In this document: piece after piece, positions 17,911 through 25,843 of the stretch
How positions within the stretch are numbered: position 1 is the first letter of the stretch
Layout of the letters: each line of letters starts with the position of its first letter
From: Sulfitobacter noctilucicola
GTDB taxonomy: Bacteria > Pseudomonadota > Alphaproteobacteria > Rhodobacterales > Rhodobacteraceae
NCBI RefSeq assembly: GCF_000622385.1
Contig: NZ_JASD01000008.1
Coordinates: 372,001 to 436,000 of the forward strand
Direction: 5' to 3'
Length of the DNA stretch: 64,000 nucleotides
The notes under the pieces: model-generated
Told to the model about the DNA's origin: nothing
The model's database searches: none
Seen by the model: only the letters and a program-made list of their open reading frames with translations
Made by a program: the position numbers and the translations under genes

Positions 17911-18618
17911 TTAGCGCCGACCGCCGGCACCGCGAGGTGCTGGGCCGTCTTGCATTTCCTGTGCCTTGCGGTCACGCGCGGCCGGATCATGTTCCATGAT
18001 CTCGCCCTTGAAAATCCACGTCTTGATGCCGATGATGCCATAAGCAGTCGCCGCTTCAACGTGGGCGTAATCGATGTCAGCACGCAGTGTGTGCAGGGGC
18101 ACGCGACCCTCACGGTACCATTCGGTACGCGCGATCTCTGCACCGCCCAGACGGCCGGCAAGGTTACAACGGATGCCCAGTGCACCCATACGCATAGCGT
18201 TCTGTACCGCACGCTTCATGGCGCGACGGAAAGAGACCCGGCGTTCCAGCTGCTGTGCGATGCTTTCGCCAACCAGTACCGCATCCAGCTCCGGCTTGCG
18301 AACTTCAACAATGTTGAGGTGCAGATCGGATTTGGTGATCTTGGCGATTTTCTGACGCAGACCTTCGATGTCTGCACCTTTCTTGCCGATGATCACACCT
18401 GGACGTGCTGTGTGGATTGTCACACGGCACTTCTTGTGCGGACGCTCGATGATGACGCGGGCGATACCGGCCTGCGCGCATTCTTTCTTGATGAAGGCGC
18501 GGATGGCGAGGTCTTCAAGCAGAAGATCACCGTAGTCCTTCGTGTCGGCATACCAGCGGCTGTCCCAGGTACGGTTGACCTGCAAACGCATGCCGATCGG
18601 GTTTACTTTGTTACCCAT
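17911..18618 (-). CDS. rpsC: 30S ribosomal protein S3
   Basis: 235 residues. The N-terminal KH domain ([18 protein letters not shown]) and C-terminal domain ([33 protein letters not shown]) identify uS3, part of the mRNA entry channel and helicase. Overlaps rplV by one base. Confidence 0.98.
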   Translation of the reverse strand: MGNKVNPIGMRLQVNRTWDSRWYADTKDYGDLLLEDLAIRAFIKKECAQAGIARVIIERPHKKCRVTIHTARPGVIIGKKGADIEGLRQKIAKITKSDLHLNIVEVRKPELDAVLVGESIAQQLERRVSFRRAMKRAVQNAMRMGALGIRCNLAGRLGGAEIARTEWYREGRVPLHTLRADIDYAHVEAATAYGIIGIKTWIFKGEIMEHDPAARDRKAQEMQDGPAPRGAGGRR

Positions 18619-18998
18619 TATGCTTGCTCCTCAACTTGACGCACGACGATTGTGACTTCGGCAAAAGGCTTCATGATCTTGCCGAACCGGCCACGCGCAC
18701 GTGGACGTCCACGCTTCATGGTCAGGTTCTTGCCGACATAGGCTTCCGCCACGATCAGCTCGTCTACGTCCAAGTTGTGATTGTTCTCGGCGTTGGCGAT
18801 TGCAGACTGAAGACATTTCTTCACATCCTGCGCGATCCGCTTTTTGGAGAATGTGAGGTCGGTCAATGCCCGCTCCACTTTCTTGCCACGGATCAGACCA
18901 GCAACGAGGTTCAGTTTCTGCGGCGACGTTTTCAGCATGCGCAGCTTTGCACGTGCTTCGTTGTCTGCCACGCGGCGGGGATTCTTATCCTTGCTCAT
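18618..18998 (-). CDS. rplV: 50S ribosomal protein L22
   Basis: 126 residues. The core [25 protein letters not shown] and the beta-hairpin [20 protein letters not shown] that lines the exit tunnel mark uL22. One-base overlap with rpsC (TAATG). Confidence 0.97.
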   Translation of the reverse strand: MSKDKNPRRVADNEARAKLRMLKTSPQKLNLVAGLIRGKKVERALTDLTFSKKRIAQDVKKCLQSAIANAENNHNLDVDELIVAEAYVGKNLTMKRGRPRARGRFGKIMKPFAEVTIVVRQVEEQA

Positions 18999-19001
18999 GG
19001 C

Positions 19002-19280
19002 TTATTTCCGCTTCGCTTTTTTGTCGGCGGCATGACCGTAGTAGGTCCGTGTTGGTGAATACTCACCAAACTTCTGACCGATCATTTCTTCGCTGACGTT
19101 TACAGGGATGTGCTTGCGGCCGTTGTAGACACCGAATGTCAGACCCACAAACTGAGGCAGGATCGTGGAACGGCGCGACCAGATCTTGATCACTTCATTC
19201 CGACCGCTCTCACGTGTCGCTTCGGCCTTCTTGAGGACATAAGAGTCAACAAAAGGACCTTTCCATACTGAACGAGACAT
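19002..19280 (-). CDS. rpsS: 30S ribosomal protein S19
   Basis: 92 residues. [12 protein letters not shown] and [17 protein letters not shown] are uS19 signatures; it sits in the 30S head beside S13. Separated from rplB and rplV by only 3 bp on each side. Confidence 0.98.
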   Translation of the reverse strand: MSRSVWKGPFVDSYVLKKAEATRESGRNEVIKIWSRRSTILPQFVGLTFGVYNGRKHIPVNVSEEMIGQKFGEYSPTRTYYGHAADKKAKRK

Positions 19281-19283
19281 AAA

Positions 19284-20126
19284 TTAACGCCCCTTCTTCT
19301 TGGCGTGCCGTGAGCGGACGATAAGTCTGCTGGACGCTTTGTTCTTGTTACGTGTCTTGGCACCCTTGGTTGGCTTGCCCCATGGGGTAACCGGGTGACG
19401 ACCACCGGATGTACGGCCTTCACCACCACCGTGCGGGTGGTCGATCGGGTTCATAACGACACCACGTACAGAAGGACGGATGCCCTTGTGACGCATGCGG
19501 CCCGCTTTACCGTAGTTCTGGTTGGAGTTGTCAGGGTTGGACACGGCACCAACGGTGGCCATGCATTCCTGACGCACCAGACGCAGTTCGCCGCTGCTCA
19601 GACGGATCTGAGCATAGCCACCGTCACGACCAACGAACTGGGCGTATGTACCGGCGGCACGTGCGATCTGACCGCCCTTGCCGGGCTTCATCTCGATGTT
19701 GTGGATGATTGTACCGATAGGCATGCCTGAGAAAGGCATCGCGTTACCGGGCTTGATGTCTGCCTTCTGCGAAGCAATCACCTTGTCGCCAACTGCCAGA
19801 CGCTGAGGGGCAAGGATGTAGGCCTGCTCGCCATCTTCGTACTGGATCAGGGCAATAAATGCTGTCCGGTTCGGGTCATATTCGATCCGAGCGACTACAG
19901 CGGACATGTCCAGCTTGTTGCGCTTGAAATCAACGATACGGTAGAGGCGCTTTGCACCACCACCTGTACGACGCATTGTGATCCGTCCGGTGTTGTTCCG
20001 TCCGCCAGATTTGGTCAAACCCTGAGTGAGGGCCTTGACCGGGCGGCCTTTCCAAAGCTCCGAACGGTCGATCAGTACCAGCCCACGCTGGCCCGGCGTC
20101 GTCGGTTTGTACGACTTGAGTGCCAT
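19284..20126 (-). CDS. rplB: 50S ribosomal protein L2
   Basis: 280 residues, standard length. [15 protein letters not shown] at the start and [29 protein letters not shown] near the C-terminus, with the His important for peptidyl transfer, identify uL2. The start at 20126 follows the family; the longer frame upstream is not used. Normally rplB follows rplW within the S10 operon. Here a terminator and about 1 kb of other DNA separate them, so rplB must head its own transcription unit. Confidence 0.98.
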   Translation of the reverse strand: MALKSYKPTTPGQRGLVLIDRSELWKGRPVKALTQGLTKSGGRNNTGRITMRRTGGGAKRLYRIVDFKRNKLDMSAVVARIEYDPNRTAFIALIQYEDGEQAYILAPQRLAVGDKVIASQKADIKPGNAMPFSGMPIGTIIHNIEMKPGKGGQIARAAGTYAQFVGRDGGYAQIRLSSGELRLVRQECMATVGAVSNPDNSNQNYGKAGRMRHKGIRPSVRGVVMNPIDHPHGGGEGRTSGGRHPVTPWGKPTKGAKTRNKNKASSRLIVRSRHAKKKGR

Positions 20127-20214
20127 GTTGTCTGTCTTCCGTTTAGCTGTGCGGCAGAGATGGCTTTTGAAGGCCGGTGTCTGCCGATGGTTATAGGGCC
20201 CCGAAGGTCCCCGA

Positions 20215-20243
20215 TTTATCTGCTGCATGCGCAGCAATAACAA
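20215..20243 (-). promoter_or_regulatory. Candidate promoter for the rplB-rplP block
   Basis: On the minus strand TTGTTA (20243 to 20238), 17 bp, then GATAAA (20220 to 20215). The -35 lies in the T-rich tail of the terminator just upstream. A further TATAAC (20195 to 20190) is nearby without a clear -35. Weaker than the promoters of the neighbouring blocks. Confidence 0.4.
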
Positions 20244-20263
20244 AACCCCAGACGAATCTGGGG
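20240..20263 (-). terminator. Minus-strand terminator upstream of rplB
   Basis: CCCCAGA-TTCG-TCTGGGG followed by TTTTGTTATTG on the minus strand: a 7-bp stem with a UUCG tetraloop. It lies 120 bp upstream of rplB, so it either ends an unknown minus-strand RNA starting further upstream or acts as an attenuator in a long rplB leader. Confidence 0.7.
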
Positions 20264-20710
20264 CCATGCCGATGGGGTCGTTTAGGGGGGATGCGGGTGA
20301 GGGTCAAGTAGAACTAGGCCTTGCGATCAAGGATTGGTCTTTTCCCTGCATACTCCAGTGTTCTAGTCCTTATTCCAGAAGACAGCGCTCCGCCGATCTA
20401 TACGAGTTGACCGCTGCTGAGCACACCTGCGGATTTCAGGTGCTCAACGGGTGAAACCGCTTCCTTCGCGCTTACTAGGTCGTCAGCTATCTTTCTCGGA
20501 TTTACGCGCAAATATGCACGGATCTATCTGGGCCACCGCCGTTGAAAGCGCTGAAGCAACAACGGCCCTTATATCCGCTCCCCCACCCCATACCCAAACG
20601 GGTAGCTCACTACTGCCGATGCTCTCATAGCTATCCGCAGGGGCGCAGGACAGCGTGTGATCCGTCTGGCATCAATGGTCCCAAGGAAACGACCTCCAGG
20701 ATGACCACAA

Positions 20711-20902
20711 ATGAAACAACAATCGCTCCTGATGAAAGCACGCAAGGCCCGCGTCACCGCGTTACGGCGACTGAACAAGAGGGGACGCTCCAGCCGGACA
20801 AGACCTTCGCGTCTGACCTTTCGCTCTGCCACTGCTTTTGCCGAACAGATGACGGTAGACCGGTTGTTCAAGAAGTACGGCACGATGACCGGATTGGGCT
20901 AA
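20711..20902 (+). CDS. Possible small basic protein (uncertain)
   Basis: A 63-codon frame from ATG 20711 to TAA 20902. The product is rich in Arg and Lys in its first half (KARKARVTALRRLNKRGR) and has no recognised domain. The second half has ordinary codon choice for this genome. It is followed by two hairpins, the second a strong plus-strand terminator, which supports transcription in this direction. A ribosome binding site is weak, and a different frame starting 10 bp upstream (ATG 20701) competes. It could instead be part of a non-coding RNA. Confidence 0.3.
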   Translation: MKQQSLLMKARKARVTALRRLNKRGRSSRTRPSRLTFRSATAFAEQMTVDRLFKKYGTMTGLG

Positions 20903-20956
20903 CGCCTCACCAATGGTCAAGGACCATGGTGCAACCGGCATGGATGCCTACACCCC

Positions 20957-21018
20957 GGACGCAAGCGTTTTGCGTCCTACCTCACTCACCGGCGCAATTC
21001 GTTGCGCCGGTCTTTTTT
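20957..21018 (+). terminator. Tandem hairpins with strong plus-strand terminator
   Basis: GGACGCAA/TTGCGTCC (20957-20977) followed by ACCGGCGCAA-TTCG-TTGCGCCGGT (20988-21011) and then CTTTTTTG. The second is a 10-bp perfect stem with a UUCG tetraloop and six T, a textbook intrinsic terminator. It proves little about the product but shows that something is transcribed rightward here. Confidence 0.85.
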
Positions 21019-21077
21019 GTGCTGGCTGTGCTGACGCTCAGACACACATGCGGCATTCACCAACGGATCTGAAACGC

Positions 21078-21110
21078 AAAAAGGCCCCGCCGCTTCCGGC
21101 AGGGCCTTTT
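21078..21110. terminator. Terminator after rplW
   Basis: AAGGCCC-GCCG pairs with CGGC-GGGCCTT (one bulge), followed on the minus strand by TTTTTGCG and on the plus strand by TTTTCAATTC. It lies 18 bp after the rplW stop and ends the rpsJ-rplC-rplD-rplW block. Confidence 0.82.
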
Positions 21111-21128
21111 CAATTCTACGCAGACCGA

Positions 21129-21425
21129 TCAGAGACCGGTAGATACGTCAATCGTGTTGCCCTCTTCGAGCGTCACGTAGGCTTTTTTGACGTCTTTCCG
21201 CTTGCCCAACTGGCCGCGGAACCGCTTTACCTTGCCTTTGGTGATGGTCGTGTTCACGGCCTTCACCTTAACACCGAAGAGCGCCTCGACGGCTTCTTTG
21301 ATCATTGGCTTGTTGCTCTCCATCGCCACTTCGAAAACAACCGCGTTGGCTTCGGATGCCATGGTCGCTTTTTCTGTGATGATCGGCTTGCGGATCACGT
21401 CATAGTGGTTGTGCTTGGCGCTCAT
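21129..21425 (-). CDS. rplW: 50S ribosomal protein L23
   Basis: 98 residues. [16 protein letters not shown] and the basic loop [20 protein letters not shown] mark uL23, the docking site for SRP and trigger factor at the exit tunnel. Overlaps rplD by 4 bases (ATGA). Unusually, it is the last gene of its block. Confidence 0.97.
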   Translation of the reverse strand: MSAKHNHYDVIRKPIITEKATMASEANAVVFEVAMESNKPMIKEAVEALFGVKVKAVNTTITKGKVKRFRGQLGKRKDVKKAYVTLEEGNTIDVSTGL

Positions 21426-22039
21426 TTCAAACGGGCCTCCAATGCTTCGACGCCCGCCTTTGTGATCACCAGAGTGTCACGCTTGAGGATGTCATATACG
21501 TTTGCGCCCATTGTCGGCAGGATATCCAGACCTTCAATGTTACGCGCGGCTTGTGCGAAGTTTTCGTTCACTGCAGCACCGTCGATTACCAACGCGCGCT
21601 TCCAACCGAGGTTGGAAATCTGCTTGGCCAACGCGGCTGTCTTACCTTCGGATGTTGCATCCTCAATAATGACCAGCTCACCGGCTTTTGCTTTGGCGGA
21701 CAGCGCATGACGCAGACCCAACTTGCGGAACTTCTTGGTCAGCTCGTGACCGTGGCTACGCACCTTGGGACCCTTGTAAACACCACCCCCGCGGAAGATC
21801 GGAGCAGAACGTGCGCCGTGGCGCGCGCCGCCGGTGCCCTTCTGGCGATAGATCTTCTTGGTGGAGTAGTCGACTTCGGACCGTGTCTTGACCTTGTGTG
21901 TGCCGGCCTGCGCGTTGTTACGCTGCCAGCGCACGACGCGGTGCAGGATGTCGGCACGTGGCTCGAGGCCGAACAGAGCCTCGTCCAAGTCTACCGAACC
22001 GGCCTTGCCGCCGTCGAGTTTGATGACATCGAGTTTCAT
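21422..22039 (-). CDS. rplD: 50S ribosomal protein L4
   Basis: 205 residues. The extended tunnel loop [23 protein letters not shown] is diagnostic of uL4. In E. coli, L4 represses its own operon; regulation here is unknown. ATGA overlaps link it to rplC and rplW. Confidence 0.97.
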   Translation of the reverse strand: MKLDVIKLDGGKAGSVDLDEALFGLEPRADILHRVVRWQRNNAQAGTHKVKTRSEVDYSTKKIYRQKGTGGARHGARSAPIFRGGGVYKGPKVRSHGHELTKKFRKLGLRHALSAKAKAGELVIIEDATSEGKTAALAKQISNLGWKRALVIDGAAVNENFAQAARNIEGLDILPTMGANVYDILKRDTLVITKAGVEALEARLK

Positions 22040-22908
22040 GCGTCACCTTCTTTCTTGTCTGCATCGCCAGCTTCAGGTGTTGCACCCTCTTCTGCGATCT
22101 CGGCTTCGGCTGCTTTCAGCGCTTCTGCTTCTGCGGCTGCCTGCTCTTCTGCAAGGCGTGCTGCTTCTGCTTCGGCCTCAGCGGCGGCTGCGGCGGCTGC
22201 TTCTTCAGCGGCTTTTGCGGCTTCGCGTGCGGCAGATGCCAGTGCTGCAGGAACGATGGCATTGTCGGGGAACGGCTTTTTGACCGCGTCCTTAACTGTG
22301 ACCCAACCGCCCTTGGAGCCTGGAACAGCGCCTTTGACCATGATCAGGCCACGTGCAGCATCTGTTTTCACAACTTCGAGGTTCTGCGTCGTCACGCGGG
22401 CAGCGCCCATGTGACCGGCCATTTTCTTGCCTTTGAAAACCTTACCGGGATCCTGACACTGACCTGTAGAACCGTGTGAACGGTGAGAGATGGAAACACC
22501 GTGCGTCGCACGCAGACCGCCAAAGTTGTGACGCTTCATCGCACCGGCAAAACCTTTACCGATCGATGTGCCTGCAACATCAACGTACTGACCTGCGAAA
22601 TAGTGGTCCGCAATGATCTCTTCGCCAACGGGCAGCATCGCATCCGCGTCAACGCGGAATTCTGCAACCTTACGCTTTGGTTCAACCTTTGCTGCTGCAA
22701 AGTGCCCGCGCATCGCCTGAGACGTCCGCTTGGCTTTTGCTGTACCTGCGCCAAGCTGAACAGCAACATAGCCGTCCTTCTCAACTGTACGCTGTGCAAC
22801 AACCTGAAGGTTATCGAGGTGAAGAACGGTTACAGGAATCTGCTTACCGTCTTCCATGAACAGTCGGGTCATCCCCAACTTTTTTGCAATAACGCCTGAG
22901 CGCAACAT
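22036..22908 (-). CDS. rplC: 50S ribosomal protein L3 with long Ala/Glu-rich C-terminal extension
   Basis: 290 residues against about 210 for E. coli L3. The core ([26 protein letters not shown] with the conserved Gln that PrmB methylates, MAGHMGA) ends near residue 215. Residues 221-290 form a low-complexity, helical, Ala/Glu-rich tail ending in acidic residues. L3 initiates 50S assembly and its loop reaches the peptidyl-transferase centre. The start at 22908 fits the family; the tail is in frame with no sign of frameshift, and the stop overlaps the rplD start. Confidence 0.96.
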   Translation of the reverse strand: MLRSGVIAKKLGMTRLFMEDGKQIPVTVLHLDNLQVVAQRTVEKDGYVAVQLGAGTAKAKRTSQAMRGHFAAAKVEPKRKVAEFRVDADAMLPVGEEIIADHYFAGQYVDVAGTSIGKGFAGAMKRHNFGGLRATHGVSISHRSHGSTGQCQDPGKVFKGKKMAGHMGAARVTTQNLEVVKTDAARGLIMVKGAVPGSKGGWVTVKDAVKKPFPDNAIVPAALASAAREAAKAAEEAAAAAAAEAEAEAARLAEEQAAAEAEALKAAEAEIAEEGATPEAGDADKKEGDA

Positions 22909-22927
22909 AACAATTACCCTCCGACTA

Positions 22928-23245
22928 TTATGACTGCAGCTTGATCTCGACGTCCACACCAGCGGCGAGGTCGAGCTTCATCAGCGCGTCAACGGTCTGG
23001 GGAGTCGGATCAACGATATCCAGCAGGCGCTTGTGCGTGCGGATCTCGAACTGGTCACGGGATTTCTTGTCAACGTGGGGGCCACGCAGAACGGTGAATT
23101 TTTCGATTTTGTTGGGCAGTGGGATCGGTCCACGGACCGATGCGCCTGTCCGTTTCGCGGTGTTCACGATTTCCTGTGTGGAAGTATCCAGCACGCGGTA
23201 ATCAAACGCCTTGAGACGGATGCGGATATTCTGGCTTTGTGCCAT
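22928..23245 (-). CDS. rpsJ: 30S ribosomal protein S10
   Basis: 105 residues. [14 protein letters not shown] and the [35 protein letters not shown] loop identify uS10, also NusE in antitermination. The start at 23245 follows the family. It is the first gene of its block; the upstream neighbour is a flavin reductase gene, not tuf as in most alphaproteobacteria. Confidence 0.98.
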   Translation of the reverse strand: MAQSQNIRIRLKAFDYRVLDTSTQEIVNTAKRTGASVRGPIPLPNKIEKFTVLRGPHVDKKSRDQFEIRTHKRLLDIVDPTPQTVDALMKLDLAAGVDVEIKLQS

Positions 23246-23332
23246 AAGTGTCATCCCCTTGGGTCGGGGTTTCAACGGATTGGAGGATATCGGCTCATCC
23301 GGCACCCTCATCGCGTCTTATGTCAACTCAAA

Positions 23333-23361
23333 CGGGGCGCGCTATTTGCGCACCCCGCTGA
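23333..23361 (-). other. Hairpin at the start of the S10 leader
   Basis: CGGGGTGCGC pairs with GCGCGCCCCG (one G-U) around AAATA, immediately downstream of the predicted transcription start on the minus strand, followed by TTTGAG. It could be a leader element controlling the block or a remnant terminator of the flavin reductase gene. Confidence 0.45.
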
Positions 23362-23370
23362 GTTAGGTGG

Positions 23371-23399
23371 CGTATAGGGTGAGTCTGTTTGGGTGGCAA
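23371..23399 (-). promoter_or_regulatory. Candidate promoter for rpsJ-rplC-rplD-rplW
   Basis: On the minus strand TTGCCA (23399 to 23394), exactly 17 bp, then TATACG (23376 to 23371), about 125 bp before rpsJ. The same -10 hexamer and spacing occur before rpmC and rplO. Confidence 0.65.
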
Positions 23400-23444
23400 G
23401 AGAAATAGCAACATTTTCGAGCCGTGCCGGAACAGTCGATTTAT

Positions 23445-23936
23445 CTAACTGTGTAGCTCCTGAAATTGCCCGTTCCAATAGATGAGGGCACCCGCCTGCG
23501 CCGTCCCCCGTATTGCCCTGACCCGTCCGATCACGATGGAGTGGGTACCGCGATCTATCATCTCATCCACCTCGCAATCAAATGCGGATGGTGCCCCCTT
23601 GAGCAATGACGCCCCCGTGACGCAGGTCTCCCACTCAGCCCCTTCGTAGCGCGCCGGCCCTTTGACGCCGCCAAATCCCGCAAACTTCTCTCCCACATCT
23701 TGATGACCGGCACCCAGCGACGACCACCCAAAGCAACCGTACTTCTTGAGCAACGGCCAACTTGACGCGTTCCGGTTGACGCAGGCCAGAAGCAGCGGCG
23801 GTTCCGCACTTAGTGAAATGGCGGAAGTGACGACAAGCCCAGACTTGTCATTACCCAAGCCAACCGAGATGATCGAACAATTCCCGACCAAGGCCCGCAA
23901 AGCGTTCGTAAAGGACTTTGGTGAAATCTCGGGCAC
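23445..23936 (-). CDS. Flavin reductase family protein (two-component monooxygenase partner)
   Basis: 163 residues of the split-barrel FMN-binding fold of HpaC/RutF-type reductases: LVVTSAISLSAEPPLLLACVNRNASSWPLL and the C-terminal GALIYWNGQF are typical. It would reduce FMN with NAD(P)H and hand FMNH2 to the monooxygenase encoded just upstream. The start is a GTG at 23936 directly abutting the upstream stop (TAAGTG), so the two are translationally coupled. Confidence 0.85.
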   Translation of the reverse strand: MPEISPKSFTNALRALVGNCSIISVGLGNDKSGLVVTSAISLSAEPPLLLACVNRNASSWPLLKKYGCFGWSSLGAGHQDVGEKFAGFGGVKGPARYEGAEWETCVTGASLLKGAPSAFDCEVDEMIDRGTHSIVIGRVRAIRGTAQAGALIYWNGQFQELHS

Positions 23937-25025
23937 TTATCTGATTCCGGCTTCTTCCAGAAGGGGCAGTACATTGTCACGGAAAAACGGGAACTCTTCG
24001 ACGTAATCGACAAAGGAAAGTGTCGTTCCGGCAAAGCCGGTTTTATGCAATGTGATGATCCCGTCAGCGACTTGTCGTGGCGTCCCCACCAACGGAAAAC
24101 CACCGTGCCCCATCGCAAAAAGGTTCTTGATCTGCGCCAACAGGTCGTGCGGAAAGCTTTGAGCATGGGCGAATTGAAGGTTAACAAGATTGTCGACAGC
24201 ATCCCAATCCGCCAGATCGCCCATCAAACGGTCCCTCAGCGCCGTTGCTTCTTCTTCGGTCTCTCGACAGATCACATGGCTGAAGGTTAAAACACCGACA
24301 TCGCGGCCTTTGGAGCTCGCCAAGTCTTGTAGCTCTTTGATCTCCTCAACAGAGCGCGTCAGATCAATAGCAGGGGTGAAAAGGTAATCCGCATTGTCCG
24401 TGGCAAACGCCCGCCCCGTTTCGGACCCCGCTGCATTCAGAATCGGAGGTCTGCCATCTACGGGCTTCGGATCACCGGCGACATGCTTGAGGTTGAAGTA
24501 CTTGCCGTCCCAGTCGAAATACTCATCAGACGTCCAGAGGTTCTCGACGACATCGAACCATTCCTGCGCGTAACCGTACCGGGTCTCATGATCATCTGGC
24601 AGGGTCAGACCAAGCGCTTCGTATTCGGGCTTGTTCCAGCCAGCCACGATATTGAGGCCGGATCTTCCATTCCCGATCTGATCCATCGTCGCAATCTGCT
24701 TGGCCACCACAACCGGATTGTTCGCAGCCGTGTGGATTGTGGCAAAGACGGAAATATTTTTGGTTGATGCCAGTAGCGCCGTGGCCCACGTCACGGTCTC
24801 CAGCACACCCCCGTGAAAATCCGTTTCGCCGCCGTAGCCAATCCATCTGGCAATCGGCAGCATAAAGTCGATACCGGCATCATCCAGCATCTGTCCCAGC
24901 TTGAGATTATTGTCCCAGCTGTTGACCCAACGGTCAGGCGATTTGGTCACTGTCATGCCTGATGAACAGTTGGATGAGAATGTCCCGAGCTTGAAGCCTG
25001 ATTTTTTCTTCATGAGGTTCGTCAT
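23937..25025 (-). CDS. LLM-class FMN-dependent monooxygenase
   Basis: 362 residues of the luciferase-like TIM-barrel family (LGQMLDDAGIDFMLPIARWIGYGG, GRSGLNIVAGWNKPEYEALG, DHETRYGYAQEWF). The sequence is closest in style to RutA/DmoA/SsuD-type enzymes that use FMNH2 from a partner reductase to cleave C-N or C-S bonds. No rut genes, sulfonate transporter or sulfide pathway genes lie nearby, so the substrate is open. It is divergent from a MarR-like regulator with an inverted repeat in the 116-bp gap, suggesting a substrate-induced unit. Confidence 0.87.
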   Translation of the reverse strand: MTNLMKKKSGFKLGTFSSNCSSGMTVTKSPDRWVNSWDNNLKLGQMLDDAGIDFMLPIARWIGYGGETDFHGGVLETVTWATALLASTKNISVFATIHTAANNPVVVAKQIATMDQIGNGRSGLNIVAGWNKPEYEALGLTLPDDHETRYGYAQEWFDVVENLWTSDEYFDWDGKYFNLKHVAGDPKPVDGRPPILNAAGSETGRAFATDNADYLFTPAIDLTRSVEEIKELQDLASSKGRDVGVLTFSHVICRETEEEATALRDRLMGDLADWDAVDNLVNLQFAHAQSFPHDLLAQIKNLFAMGHGGFPLVGTPRQVADGIITLHKTGFAGTTLSFVDYVEEFPFFRDNVLPLLEEAGIR

Positions 25026-25047
25026 GGCGTGTTCCTTTCCAAATATA

Positions 25048-25089
25048 ATTTTAAGATAGAATATTAATTTAAAGTTAGATTCTAAAATT
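25048..25089. promoter_or_regulatory. AT-rich inverted repeat, likely operator of the MarR-like regulator
   Basis: TAGAAT (25057-25062) and ATTCTA (25079-25084), extended by flanking TTTTA/TAAAA bases, lie between the divergent monooxygenase and regulator genes in an otherwise GC-rich genome. MarR-type proteins usually bind such palindromes in the promoter they share. Confidence 0.5.
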
Positions 25090-25141
25090 CGGTTGCGTCA
25101 ATACTTTTGATGGGGATCAATAGGCCGCAGGAGGTAACCCA

Positions 25142-25678
25142 TTGTCCGAAAGCGAAAACAATCGATCCAATCCGGTGAACTTCGAGTGGCATCTGGCTGG
25201 CGACCCCGTTGAGGTCGCTTTCACAGAACTTGAATTTGCCCTCATGCGCACCTTCGAAGGGTTCGGTAGATGGCAGTCAGAATGCCTTGCCTCTGTTTCC
25301 GAGCTTGCAGCAAGCGGTCCAGAGAATGCGCTGCTGCATATCATTCGAATGAATGACCGACCAAAATCGATCAAGGAACTGGCACGCCTGACCAATCGCG
25401 ATGATGTCCCAAACATCCAATATGCGATCCGTAAACTGGTGGGTGCTGGCCTCGTCTGCAAAATGGGATCGGGGCGGGGCGGTGTAACCTACGAAGCCAC
25501 GGCGGAAGGGCGGAAGGTTACCGATGACTACAGCGCGTTAAGGCGTGCATTACTGATCAAAGAGATCAAGAATTTGCCCGAGTTTGCTGAAAGGTTTCAA
25601 GAGGCTGTTCGAACCTTGAACATGCTCTCCGGCATTTATGAAGAGGTATCGCGCGTGGCGGCGACGCACCGGCGGTGA
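25142..25678 (+). CDS. MarR-like winged-helix transcriptional regulator, TTG start
   Basis: 178 residues. A winged helix at about 55-125 (PKSIKELARLTNRDDVPNIQYAIRKLVGAGLVCKMGSGRGGVTYEATAEG) is flanked by helices, as in MarR-family dimers. It starts with TTG at 25142 preceded by GGAGG at good spacing; no in-frame ATG gives a full domain. Divergent to the LLM monooxygenase/flavin reductase pair and probably its regulator. Ends at a strong bidirectional terminator shared with tuf. Confidence 0.82.
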   Translation: MSESENNRSNPVNFEWHLAGDPVEVAFTELEFALMRTFEGFGRWQSECLASVSELAASGPENALLHIIRMNDRPKSIKELARLTNRDDVPNIQYAIRKLVGAGLVCKMGSGRGGVTYEATAEGRKVTDDYSALRRALLIKEIKNLPEFAERFQEAVRTLNMLSGIYEEVSRVAATHRR

Positions 25679-25703
25679 CAAGCTGCGCGTTATGCGCAAA
25701 CGT

Positions 25704-25740
25704 AAAAGGCCGCCCCGGTGTGGAGCGGCCTTTTGTATTT
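25704..25740. terminator. Bidirectional terminator between the MarR-like gene and tuf
   Basis: AAAAGGCCGC / GCGGCCTTTT, a perfect 10-bp stem with an 11-base loop, followed by GTATTTCTTG on the plus strand and by a short T-containing tail on the minus strand. Confidence 0.85.
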
Positions 25741-25843
25741 CTTGAGCAACCGAGCCGACACCTTGCTCTCGTGATCTTTTCCTCAAGGGGAAAAGACACT
25801 GCCACAAGGCGTCGCACCGGCAACAACGCCGATGTGTTGTTGC

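Larger units (their letters stand above)
20127..21128. other. Gap of 1 kb splitting rplW from rplB
   Basis: No recognisable gene fills this stretch. It holds a candidate rplB promoter and a minus-strand terminator (20246-20263), an imperfect hairpin GAGCAC..CCT/AGGTGCTC (20419-20444), a possible 63-codon plus-strand frame (20711-20902), a hairpin GGACGCAA/TTGCGTCC (20957-20977), a strong plus-strand terminator (20988-21018), and the terminator after rplW. Several overlapping frames of 60-180 codons exist on both strands but none shows family similarity or a clear ribosome binding site. The layout implies one plus-strand and one minus-strand short transcript. Confidence 0.6.

Noticed and set aside
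20419..20444. SRP RNA, RNase P RNA or tmRNA in the rplW-rplB gap
   Set aside because: The expected GGTCAGG, RNase P core or tag-coding motifs are not present on either strand.
20569..20883. A 104-codon minus-strand frame in the same gap
   Set aside because: No ribosome binding site or family match, and the terminator that might serve it is about 300 bp further on.
20542..21072. A 176-codon plus-strand frame in the rplW-rplB gap
   Set aside because: It crosses the tandem hairpins and the strong terminator at 20988-21018, so it cannot be a normal gene; only the shorter 20711-20902 frame ends before them.
21551..22414. A long plus-strand frame antisense to rplD and rplC
   Set aside because: Its Ser/Ala repeats mirror the Ala/Glu-rich L3 tail on the other strand; no start signal.
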